A DNA stretch of 5,543 nucleotides from NCBI GenBank assembly GCA_031254075.1, contig JAIRVD010000163.1, positions 1-5,543 on the forward strand. Reading direction: 5' to 3'. The position numbers and the translations under genes were made by a program. How positions within the stretch are numbered: the stretch's first letter is position 1; every line of letters starts with the position of its first letter. Below the pieces are notes generated by a model that was not told the DNA's origin, did no database searches, and was given only the letters and a program-made list of their open reading frames with translations. Below, piece by piece: positions 1-5,543 of this stretch. This stretch comes from Clostridiales bacterium (GTDB taxonomy: Bacteria; Bacillota; Clostridia; Lachnospirales; WQUN01).

Positions 1-477
1 TTCAAATACGAATACAAAATTTTTATAATTGATGAACCTATTCTTCCCGCCGCGCAAAATGCCTTGCTGAAAACCATCGAGGAGCCTGCTCCCTATGGGA
101 TTTTTTTGTTTATTGCACGCAATACCCACGACTTTTTACCGACGGTTCTCTCACGTTGCGTCGTTCAAAAATTTCGCGGTTTCAGCGATTTTCGTGGTGA
201 AAATTCTTTTTTGCAATCACTTGCGGAAGAAATCGCCGATTCCGTTAAAGGCGCGGATATTCCCGAAGCGTTTTCGCTGTATAAAAAAATCGAGCATCTG
301 GAAAAAAACGAATTGCAAAAATTTTTAGATTTGCTGTATATTCATTGCGGGAAAAAATTCCGCCAAAATATTAATCAAAAATTTGAATTTGAGGAACTAA
401 TAAAAACAAAAAAAATTTTATCGCAAAACGGAAACGCGCAGCTTGCAATCGAATTAATGCTTTTGAAGATGAGGTAG
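1..477 (+). CDS. holB: DNA polymerase III delta' subunit, C-terminal part (5' end outside window)
   Basis: The reading frame is open from base 1 to a TAG stop at 475-477, giving 158 residues that lack the N-terminus. Delta' is a clamp-loader subunit that helps load the beta sliding clamp at replication forks. Visible near the window start is the Walker-B-like strand KIFIIDE (residues 6-12), followed by AAQNALLKTIEEP (17-29), a hallmark of the gamma/delta' family. The SRC motif follows (51-53, within LSRC). The remaining roughly 105 residues fit the short helical C-terminal domain of delta'; a DnaX (tau/gamma) protein would normally be much longer. The downstream ricT gene supports holB, because the same pair is adjacent in Bacillus. 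Oddity: the loop between DE and AQN has 5 residues, where I recall 7 in relatives. TTG at 64 is an internal codon, not the start. Confidence 0.88.
   Translation, partial: FKYEYKIFIIDEPILPAAQNALLKTIEEPAPYGIFLFIARNTHDFLPTVLSRCVVQKFRGFSDFRGENSFLQSLAEEIADSVKGADIPEAFSLYKKIEHLEKNELQKFLDLLYIHCGKKFRQNINQKFEFEELIKTKKILSQNGNAQLAIELMLLKMR
471..476 (+). promoter_or_regulatory. Ribosome binding site of ricT, inside the end of holB
   Basis: GAGGTA lies over the last codons and stop of holB and ends 4 bases before the ATG at 481. It supports ATG 481 as the start and implies coupled translation with holB. Confidence 0.6.
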
Positions 478-480
478 TTT

Positions 481-1362
481 ATGGTTATTGTAGGAGTACG
501 TTTTAAAGATGTAGGAAAAGTATATTATTTTGACCCGGATAAATTTACAGAGGGCGAGCTTTCACAGGGCACCGCGGTAATAGTCGAAACGGGACGCGGA
601 GCGGAATACGGTATAATCGCGCTGGAAAAACGCGACTGCGACGTGCGCGGATTAACTCAGCCGATTCGCAAAGTTCTTCGAATCGCGTCGCCCGAAGACA
701 CGCAGCAAGAAATCGCAAACTTAAAACGCGAAGAAGAAGCAAAAGAAATTTGCTTGGATAAAATTAAAGCGCATAAATTGGAAATGCATCTCGTTGATGT
801 TGAATTGACGTTTGACTTGAGCAAAGTAATTTTCTTTTTCACGGCTGACGGACGTGTGGATTTCCGCGAGCTTGTAAAAGACCTTGCCGCAACATTCAGA
901 ATGCGTATAGAGCTCAGGCAAATCGGCGTTCGCGACGAGGCGAAGATGTTAAGCGGAATCGGCATATGCGGACGCGTGCTTTGTTGCTCGTCTTTCTTGG
1001 ACGAGTTCCAACCCGTGTCGATTAAATCCGCAAAAGACCAAGGTTTGAGCTTGAATCCGACAAAGATTTCGGGAATTTGCGGCAAGCTGATGTGCTGTTT
1101 AAAATACGAAGAAGAAACCTATGCGCATCTTTTAAAAGGGATGCCGGGCGTCGGCGACCTTGTTCGCACACCAAACGGCGACGGAGATGTTTTAAGCATA
1201 AATATTTTGCGTCAAACGGCAAAAATCGCCGTTCGCGCAAAGAACGGCGACGACCCCGTGACCGATGTTTATTCCGTTTCCGACATAAAAATTCTTGAAC
1301 ATCGTCCGCAATGCGAACGCAATTGCAATTGCCCGAAATGCAAAAAGGATAACGAGAAATGA
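481..1362 (+). CDS. ricT: PSP1-domain protein RicT (YaaT) family, Fe-S binding
   Basis: The 293-residue product is close to the size of B. subtilis RicT (about 275). The family signature is clear: GICGRVLCC (161-169), SIKSAKDQGLSLNPTKISG (180-198), then GICGKLMCCLKYE (198-210). These give six clustered cysteines at 163, 168, 169, 200, 205 and 206. The N-terminal part (GTAVIVETGRGAEYGII, 30-46) matches the start of the PSP1 fold. In B. subtilis, RicT works with RicA and RicF in a complex carrying [4Fe-4S] clusters that affects RNase Y-dependent mRNA maturation, competence, biofilm formation and sporulation; no ricA or ricF is in this window. The tail carries four more cysteines (278, 282, 284, 287). 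The start is 3 bases after the holB stop with a good SD site, and the stop overlaps the nadE start by 4 bases. Family assignment is firm; the RNase Y role here is inferred. Confidence 0.93.
   Translation: MVIVGVRFKDVGKVYYFDPDKFTEGELSQGTAVIVETGRGAEYGIIALEKRDCDVRGLTQPIRKVLRIASPEDTQQEIANLKREEEAKEICLDKIKAHKLEMHLVDVELTFDLSKVIFFFTADGRVDFRELVKDLAATFRMRIELRQIGVRDEAKMLSGIGICGRVLCCSSFLDEFQPVSIKSAKDQGLSLNPTKISGICGKLMCCLKYEEETYAHLLKGMPGVGDLVRTPNGDGDVLSINILRQTAKIAVRAKNGDDPVTDVYSVSDIKILEHRPQCERNCNCPKCKKDNEK
1345..1349 (+). promoter_or_regulatory. Ribosome binding site of nadE, inside the ricT tail
   Basis: AAGGA sits 9 bases before the ATG at 1359, within the last codons of ricT. It supports the start that overlaps the ricT stop (ATGA). 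Confidence 0.55.
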
Positions 1363-3104
1363 CGGGCTTTGTTCGCGTGGCGGCGGCAACGCCGAAAATT
1401 CGCGTTGCGGATTGCGCGTACAACGCAGAGCAAATTATTGCTCTGATAAAAAAGGCGGAAAGCGAAGCTGTCCGTCTTATTTGTATGCCGGAACTTTGCG
1501 TCACGGGCGCAACCTGCGGCGATTTATTTTCGCAAATGACATTGTTGGAGAACGCGAAAAACGCGTTGTTCGAAATAGTTGAAAAGACCAAGGATTGCAG
1601 AGTGCTTTCCGTTGTAGGTTTGCCGATTGAGTTTCGCGGAAAATTTTATAACGCGGCGGCTGTTTTTTGCGGCGGAAAAATTTTGGGCTTCGTTCCGAAA
1701 AAAAGTTTTTGTGAAAACGATATTATTTATTTAAATGACGAGAGAATTCCGTTCGGTTCAAATATTGTTTTTCAATGCAGTGAGTTGAAGAATTTCATTC
1801 TCGGGGAAACCGTGGTTGTAAATCCTTCCGCGCTTTGCGAAACCGTCGGTTCTGGCGAAAAAAGACGTTCGCTTATTGCGGTAGAATCCGCACAGAATGT
1901 CTGCGCCATTGTTTCCGTAAACGCGGGTTATGGCGAAAGCACAACGGACGCGGTGTATTCGGGGCATAATTTAATTTGCGAAAACGGCGCGGTATTGATG
2001 GAATCGCCGCCGTTCGGCGACGGTTGGGCTGTTTCGGAAATTGATTTGCACGCGCTTGTTCACGCACGCAGAAATATTGTTTTTGAAAAAAATTTTGTGA
2101 TTCCGTTTTCGTTAAATATGCAATGCGAAAATTTAACGCGGAACATTTCGCCTTCGCCGTTTATGCCATGCGATTGCGAGGAAATTTTAAATATTCAAGC
2201 GCACGGATTGGCAAAGCGGCTTGAACACACCGGTGCAAACGCGGTGCTTGGAATTTCGGGCGGGCTTGACAGTACGCTTGCGTTGCTTGTAACGATTCGC
2301 GCATATGAAATTCTTTCGCGTGAAAAAAGCGAAATTATTGCGGTAACGATGCCCTGCTTCGGCACAACCGAACGCACAAAAAGCAACGCGCATAAACTTT
2401 GCGAAACTTCGGGCATTGGTTGCCGCGAAATTTATATAGCAGAAACGGTAAAACAGCATTTGCGTGACATAAAACACGACGAATCGTTACGCGACATAAC
2501 CTACGAAAACGCACAGGCGCGAATCCGCACGCTTGTTCTGATGGATTTGGCAAATAAGGAAAACGGCATTGTTATAGGAAGCGGAAATTTATCCGAACTC
2601 TCGCTCGGCTTCGCGACCTACAACGGCGACCATATGAGTATGTACGGCGTTAACGCGGGCGTGCCGAAAACGATTGTGCGGTATATCGTTGAGCAATCGG
2701 CAAAAAATTCCGCAAACGAGTCGTTGAAAATTGTGCTGTGCGATATTCTTGCAACGCCTGTAAGCCCCGAGCTTCTTCCTCCGAAAGACGGCGAAATTGT
2801 GCAGCAAACCGAAGACATCGTTGGTCCGTATGAATTACATGATTTTTTTATTTATCATTTCCTGTGCCACGGACGCGATGCTTCGCAGATTTTTCAACTC
2901 GCCTGCGTTGCATTCGAAGGAAAATACTCATCGGATGAAATTCAAAACACTCTGAAACTTTTCTACCGCAGATTCTTCTCGCAACAGTTCAAAAGAAGCT
3001 GTATGCCCGACAGTCCGCAGGTTTTTTCAATATCGCTCTCTCCGCGTAACGGTTGGCAAATGCCGAGCGACGCCGAAAACATAGAGAAAGGATTTTCAAA
3101 ATGA
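1359..3104 (+). CDS. nadE: Two-domain NAD+ synthetase with a defective-looking glutaminase domain
   Basis: The 581-residue protein makes NAD+ from deamido-NAD+ (nicotinate adenine dinucleotide), ATP and ammonia, the last step of NAD synthesis, in the cytoplasm. Residues 1 to about 270 form a nitrilase-like domain that in this family releases ammonia from glutamine. Catalytic Glu (MPEL, E45) and Lys (VPK, K114) candidates are present, as is YGESTTDAVYSGHNLICENG (191-210). The GVEICEDLW-like segment with the nucleophilic Cys is not found: F146 runs straight into ILGETVVVNPSA (147-158). Residues from about 270 form the synthetase domain, which looks intact: ATP-pyrophosphatase loop SGGLDS (300-305), GSGNLSELSLGF (407-418), YNGDHMSMYGVN (421-432), TPVSPELLP (466-474), GPYELHDFF (489-497) and FKRSCMPDSPQV (544-555). 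It overlaps its neighbours by 4 bases on each side. NadE identity is firm; loss of glutaminase activity is inferred. Confidence 0.93.
   Translation: MTGFVRVAAATPKIRVADCAYNAEQIIALIKKAESEAVRLICMPELCVTGATCGDLFSQMTLLENAKNALFEIVEKTKDCRVLSVVGLPIEFRGKFYNAAAVFCGGKILGFVPKKSFCENDIIYLNDERIPFGSNIVFQCSELKNFILGETVVVNPSALCETVGSGEKRRSLIAVESAQNVCAIVSVNAGYGESTTDAVYSGHNLICENGAVLMESPPFGDGWAVSEIDLHALVHARRNIVFEKNFVIPFSLNMQCENLTRNISPSPFMPCDCEEILNIQAHGLAKRLEHTGANAVLGISGGLDSTLALLVTIRAYEILSREKSEIIAVTMPCFGTTERTKSNAHKLCETSGIGCREIYIAETVKQHLRDIKHDESLRDITYENAQARIRTLVLMDLANKENGIVIGSGNLSELSLGFATYNGDHMSMYGVNAGVPKTIVRYIVEQSAKNSANESLKIVLCDILATPVSPELLPPKDGEIVQQTEDIVGPYELHDFFIYHFLCHGRDASQIFQLACVAFEGKYSSDEIQNTLKLFYRRFFSQQFKRSCMPDSPQVFSISLSPRNGWQMPSDAENIEKGFSK
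3087..3092 (+). promoter_or_regulatory. Ribosome binding site choosing the start of the exported protein
   Basis: AAAGGA lies 8 bases before the ATG at 3101. It favours that start over the in-frame ATG at 3053, which would put 16 highly charged residues ahead of the signal peptide. Confidence 0.6.
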
Positions 3105-3766
3105 GAAATTTTTTTTTGGCTTTTATCATTATTCTTCTTTCCGCCGCAAACGTTTTTGCGGCATTTGATGTTCAAACCGCAACGTTAACGGGACAGCTTG
3201 ATTACGCAATAACAGGCGTTGCAGATTTCGCCGACGTAAGCGAGCGCGAAGAAGCATCGGCGGCATTTTCCATTGGCAATGCCGCGATTATTTATTTGGA
3301 ATTTGACGGGTTTTATAACTTTGTCTCAAACGATGTAAGCATAGTCACAACCATTCCCGTAAACGGAAACGCAGATGCCGCATCCGCTAACGCGGAAATT
3401 ATTTCGTTCGCCGTTAACGGCAACGACTTAGGCGCACAAGAAATTGCTTCGACAAAACGCAACGACGAAGGTTTTTTGGTTCTTGATTTATCAGAGTACA
3501 ATCTCGTGGAAATTCATCCGCTTGAAACGTTTGAAATTATTTTCGCCGTAAGAAATATGCCCTCCGGCATTGAAGATGCGCCGCTTGAACCTTTCGAACC
3601 AATTTCGGCGGAAATCGCAGACGAAATCGAGGTGCAAGAACCCACATTGCAACAGCAGGAAAACCAAGACGAAAAATTAATTCCCATACCCATCGTTCTT
3701 CTTTGCTTACTGGGCGTTGCAATTGCAATCGGAATTTTGGCTCTTATGACACGGAAGAGGGAATAA
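3101..3766 (+). CDS. Exported protein with C-terminal membrane anchor, function unknown
   Basis: I do not recognise this 221-residue protein. Residues 1-20 form a typical signal peptide: MRN, a hydrophobic core, then NVFA with likely cleavage between A20 and A21. Residues 21 to about 153 are rich in alternating hydrophobic/polar segments, suggesting a beta-sandwich (for example NFVSNDVSIVTTIPVNGN, 73-90; DEGFLVLDLSEYN, 122-134). The mature outer part has no Cys or Trp. Residues 154-192 form an acidic, Pro/Glu/Gln-rich stalk. Residues 198-216 are a single transmembrane helix followed by TRKRE, so the beta domain should face outside and the basic tail the cytoplasm. No LPXTG sorting signal is present. 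VNGN occurs twice (87-90, 105-108). The layout weakly recalls carbohydrate-binding or cohesin-like surface modules, which is a guess. ATG 3101 overlaps the nadE stop (ATGA), suggesting coupled expression. Confidence 0.75.
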   Translation: MRNFFLAFIIILLSAANVFAAFDVQTATLTGQLDYAITGVADFADVSEREEASAAFSIGNAAIIYLEFDGFYNFVSNDVSIVTTIPVNGNADAASANAEIISFAVNGNDLGAQEIASTKRNDEGFLVLDLSEYNLVEIHPLETFEIIFAVRNMPSGIEDAPLEPFEPISAEIADEIEVQEPTLQQQENQDEKLIPIPIVLLCLLGVAIAIGILALMTRKRE

Positions 3767-3780
3767 CCGATATTTACATT

Positions 3781-3795
3781 TTCGTGTGCTTCGTG
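3781..3795 (+). repeat. Short direct repeat TTCGTG with 9-base period
   Basis: TTCGTG occurs at 3781-3786 and again at 3790-3795. On the reverse strand the region reads AACCACGAAGCACACGAAAA, which resembles the ACCACGAAGGACACGAA-type intergenic sequence I recall from many unrelated bacterial genomes. That resemblance is from memory and unchecked. Confidence 0.4.
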
Positions 3796-3812
3796 GTTGT
3801 AAAGGATTATTT

Positions 3813-3841
3813 TTGCAAAAAAGCAGATACTAAGATTATAT
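3813..3841 (+). promoter_or_regulatory. Sigma-70-like promoter for the aminopeptidase gene
   Basis: A -35 box TTGCAA (3813-3818) and a -10 box TTATAT (3836-3841) are separated by exactly 17 bases. Transcription would begin near 3848, giving a leader of under 20 bases. The -35 box lies inside the palindrome TTTTTGCAAAAA (3810-3821). TATATT (3839-3844) is a less well spaced alternative -10. Confidence 0.6.
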
Positions 3842-3854
3842 ATTTTTAATATCT

Positions 3855-3860
3855 AAGGAG
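3855..3860 (+). promoter_or_regulatory. Strong ribosome binding site of the aminopeptidase gene
   Basis: AAGGAG ends 5 bases before the ATG at 3866, a near-consensus SD site that fixes the start. Confidence 0.75.
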
Positions 3861-3865
3861 ACATT

Positions 3866-5095
3866 ATGGACATTAGAAAACTTGAAAAATACGCAGAGTT
3901 ATTGGTGCGTTCAGGCGGGAATGTGCAGAAGGGGCAATTGGTTATCATTAGCTGCGCGGTGGATGACGCGGTGTTTGGGCGGATGGTTCAAAGCGCGGCG
4001 TATGATGCGGGTGCGTCTGAGGTTCGAATGGATTGGCTCGACGACCAATGTTTACGCACGACATATTTACGTGCAAACGATGAAATTTTTGATATGTTTC
4101 CGCAATGGCGCGTGGAAAAATTGAAGGAACAGGATGACCGCGGCGCGGTGTATCTTCATATTCGTTCGTCTGACCCGGATGTTCTCGCGGGCGTAGACGC
4201 CGACAGAATGAAGCGTTCGACAAAGGTGAGCCGCGAAGCGACGAAGGAACACATGCGGCTTACGATGGGAAGTTTTCTGCGGTGGTCGATAATCGCGACG
4301 CCGTCGCCGGCGTGGGCGAAGAAGGTTTTTCCAAAACTTTCGGAAGAAGACGCCGTAGAAAAAATGTGGGAATATTTGCTTAAAGGCGCACGCGCGAACG
4401 GCGAAAATCCGATTGCGGATTGGGAGAAACATAAAAAATCATTCGATGAGCGATTGAATTATTTGAATGAAAAAAAATTCGACGCGTTGCGAATCACAAC
4501 CGGGCTCGGCACGAATTTAGTATTAGGTCTTGCGAAAAAACATATCTGGGAAGGCGGCGGTGACGCGGACAAAAGCGGCGTTCCGTTTTTTCCGAATATG
4601 CCGACGGAAGAAATTTATACAATGCCCGACCGTCTTCGTGCTGACGGACGCGTTGTTGCCTCGATGCCGCTTTCATACCAAGGCAATCTCATCGAAAACT
4701 TTGAAATGACATTCAAAGACGGCAAAGTTGAAAAATATTCCGCCGAGAAAAATGAATCAACTCTCGCAAACATCATCGAAATGGACGAGGGCGGAAGCCG
4801 TCTCGGCGAAATAGCAATCGTTTCAAACACCTCGCCGATTGGGCAAATGAACACATTGTTCTACAATACCCTTTTTGACGAAAACGCCTCAAGCCATCTC
4901 GCGCTCGGCAAAGCCTACCCTAAAAACATGGAAAGCGGCGACCGACTCTCAACCGAAGAATTCATCGCCGCGGGTGGAAACGATTCGTTAATTCACGTGG
5001 ATTTCATGTTCGGAACGTCGGATATGTGCATAACGGGAATCTGCATCGACGGAAGCGAAAATGAATTTTACAAAAACGGTGATTTCATTTTATGA
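3866..5095 (+). CDS. M29-family metallo-aminopeptidase (AmpS/PepS type)
   Basis: The 409-residue length matches the usual size of M29 aminopeptidases (about 410), which remove N-terminal residues from peptides using a two-metal site and act in the cytoplasm. No signal peptide is present. The expected active-site residues are all visible: Glu249 in MPTEEIYTMP, Glu315 in RLGEIAIV, His344 and Tyr351 in SSHLALGKAY, and His377/Asp379 in IHVDF. Their spacing agrees with the AmpS/AmpT residues I recall (E250, E316, H345, Y352, H376, D378). The N-terminal part (RKLEKYAELLVRSGGNVQKG, 4-23) is also typical. The gene has its own promoter and strong SD site, so it is probably transcribed separately from the upstream operon. 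The alaS promoter begins immediately after its TGA stop. Likely role: intracellular peptide turnover; substrate preference cannot be read from sequence. Confidence 0.93.
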   Translation: MDIRKLEKYAELLVRSGGNVQKGQLVIISCAVDDAVFGRMVQSAAYDAGASEVRMDWLDDQCLRTTYLRANDEIFDMFPQWRVEKLKEQDDRGAVYLHIRSSDPDVLAGVDADRMKRSTKVSREATKEHMRLTMGSFLRWSIIATPSPAWAKKVFPKLSEEDAVEKMWEYLLKGARANGENPIADWEKHKKSFDERLNYLNEKKFDALRITTGLGTNLVLGLAKKHIWEGGGDADKSGVPFFPNMPTEEIYTMPDRLRADGRVVASMPLSYQGNLIENFEMTFKDGKVEKYSAEKNESTLANIIEMDEGGSRLGEIAIVSNTSPIGQMNTLFYNTLFDENASSHLALGKAYPKNMESGDRLSTEEFIAAGGNDSLIHVDFMFGTSDMCITGICIDGSENEFYKNGDFIL

Positions 5096-5099
5096 TTTT

Positions 5100-5128
5100 T
5101 TGCAAAAAAACTTAAAATAGAGTATAAA
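5100..5128 (+). promoter_or_regulatory. Sigma-70-like promoter for alaS
   Basis: A -35 box TTGCAA (5100-5105) and a -10 box TATAAA (5123-5128) are separated by exactly 17 bases. The -35 box is embedded in the perfect palindrome TTTTTTGCAAAAAA (5096-5109), which starts directly after the aminopeptidase stop codon. The predicted leader of about 27 bases is too short for a T-box or other riboswitch. Confidence 0.65.
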
Positions 5129-5147
5129 ATTGATTACATTATCTTTC

Positions 5148-5155
5148 AGAGGTGG
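5148..5155 (+). promoter_or_regulatory. Ribosome binding site of alaS
   Basis: AGAGGTGG lies 6 bases before the ATG at 5162 and supports that start. Confidence 0.65.
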
Positions 5156-5161
5156 TCAATC

Positions 5162-5543
5162 ATGAAATATTTAACTGTTAATCAAATCCGAGATAATTTC
5201 TTGGATTTTTTTGCTGAAAAAAATCATACGATTTTACCGAGTTTTTCGCTTGTTCCGCAAGGCGATAAGGGTTTGCTTTTGATAAATTCAGGAATGGCTC
5301 CGATGAAGGCGTTTTTCACGGGTCAGGAAAAACCGCCGTCAAAGCGTGTTGCGACATGTCAAAAATGTGTTCGGACGACTGACATTGATGAAGTGGGAAA
5401 AGACGCGCGGCACGGCTCGTTTTTCGAAATGCTCGGAAATTTTTCGTTCGGTGATTATTTTAAAAAAGAAATAATTCCGTGGTCATGGGAATTTTTAACG
5501 GAAATTATGGAAATTCCGGCGGAAAAGCTTTCCGTTTCCGTTT
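5162..5543 (+). CDS. alaS: Alanyl-tRNA synthetase, N-terminal part (3' end outside window)
   Basis: The frame stays open from ATG 5162 to the window edge, giving the first 127 residues of a protein that is usually about 870 long. AlaRS charges tRNA-Ala with alanine in the cytoplasm. Class II catalytic-core landmarks are plain: [18 protein letters not shown] (16-33), [19 protein letters not shown] (39-57), then [20 protein letters not shown] (68-87) and [16 protein letters not shown] (88-103), which includes the class II motif 2 region. The editing domain, C-Ala domain and any zinc site lie beyond the window. It has its own promoter and SD site in the 66-base gap after the aminopeptidase gene. 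The sequence resembles clostridial-type AlaRS by eye. Confidence 0.96.
   Translation, partial: MKYLTVNQIRDNFLDFFAEKNHTILPSFSLVPQGDKGLLLINSGMAPMKAFFTGQEKPPSKRVATCQKCVRTTDIDEVGKDARHGSFFEMLGNFSFGDYFKKEIIPWSWEFLTEIMEIPAEKLSVSV

Larger units (their letters stand above)
3767..3865 (+). other. Intergenic region with promoter, no clear terminator
   Basis: This 99-base A/T-rich gap separates the holB-to-orphan operon from the aminopeptidase gene. It contains a short TTCGTG direct repeat, a promoter and an SD site. I found no GC-rich hairpin followed by a T-run, so some read-through from the upstream operon is possible. Confidence 0.6.

Noticed and set aside
1..477. DnaX (tau/gamma) instead of delta'
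   Set aside because: The protein ends about 105 residues after the SRC motif, too short for DnaX, and the neighbouring ricT matches the usual holB context.
657..1085. Long antisense frame opposite ricT
   Set aside because: It lies wholly over a well-recognised gene, has no family-like motif and is explained by base composition. The same holds for the antisense frames over nadE and the aminopeptidase gene, including 1022-1591 and 4067-4432.
1790..1860. Compensating frameshifts in nadE hiding the Cys motif
   Set aside because: The + strand frame reads family-like sequence right up to and right after the junction, and there is no spare DNA in between that could encode the missing segment in another frame.
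3053..3100. Earlier ATG (3053) for the exported protein
   Set aside because: It would add a charged 16-residue leader before a textbook signal peptide and increase the overlap with nadE. ATG 3101 has an SD site and an ATGA overlap.
3680..3766. Gram-positive sortase anchor at the C-terminus of the exported protein
   Set aside because: A hydrophobic helix and basic tail are present, but there is no LPXTG-like motif before them, so a plain membrane anchor is the better reading.
5096..5110. Intrinsic terminator after the aminopeptidase gene
   Set aside because: The palindrome is a T-run/GC/A-run with no GC-rich stem and no loop, and its position 17 bases before a -10 box fits a promoter better.
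5096..5161. T-box riboswitch before alaS
   Set aside because: Only 66 bases separate the genes and the predicted leader is about 27 bases, far too short. No T-box consensus was seen.

Overview
The window holds six genes, all on the + strand and tightly packed. Two are cut by the window edges: a DNA polymerase III delta' subunit (holB, 3' end only) and alanyl-tRNA synthetase (alaS, 5' end only). The base composition is moderate and AT-leaning by eye, with A/T-rich intergenic stretches, Shine-Dalgarno (SD) sites before the starts and sigma-70-like promoters. This is a bacterium. The holB-ricT pairing recalls the Bacillus subtilis order holB-yaaT(ricT), and the M29 aminopeptidase and AlaS read as Firmicutes-like. 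RicT/PSP1 proteins also occur in Bacteroidota, Fibrobacterota, Spirochaetota and others, so the phylum is left open.

Region 1 (1-3766) looks like one operon: holB, ricT, nadE and an unrecognised exported protein. The junctions are a 3-base gap (holB/ricT) and two 4-base ATGA overlaps (ricT/nadE and nadE/orphan), so translational coupling is likely. It joins a clamp-loader subunit, an Fe-S-binding RNA-maturation/signalling factor, the last enzyme of NAD synthesis and an orphan cell-surface protein with an N-terminal signal peptide and a C-terminal membrane anchor.

Region 2 (3767-5095) is a 99-base intergenic stretch with a good promoter, followed by a complete M29 metallo-aminopeptidase with every expected metal and catalytic residue. 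Region 3 (5096-5543) has a second promoter and the start of alaS. Both promoters have their -35 box embedded in the same T-tract/GC/A-tract palindrome and both have a 17-base spacer.

The observation most worth checking is in nadE. The protein is laid out like a glutamine-dependent NAD synthetase and its synthetase half is intact. However, about 20 residues of the glutaminase half, including the segment that normally carries the nucleophilic cysteine, are absent with the reading frame kept. If this is not an assembly artefact, the enzyme should depend on free ammonia, or on a partner glutaminase, despite its two-domain form. No mobile element, CRISPR array, tRNA or rRNA was seen.
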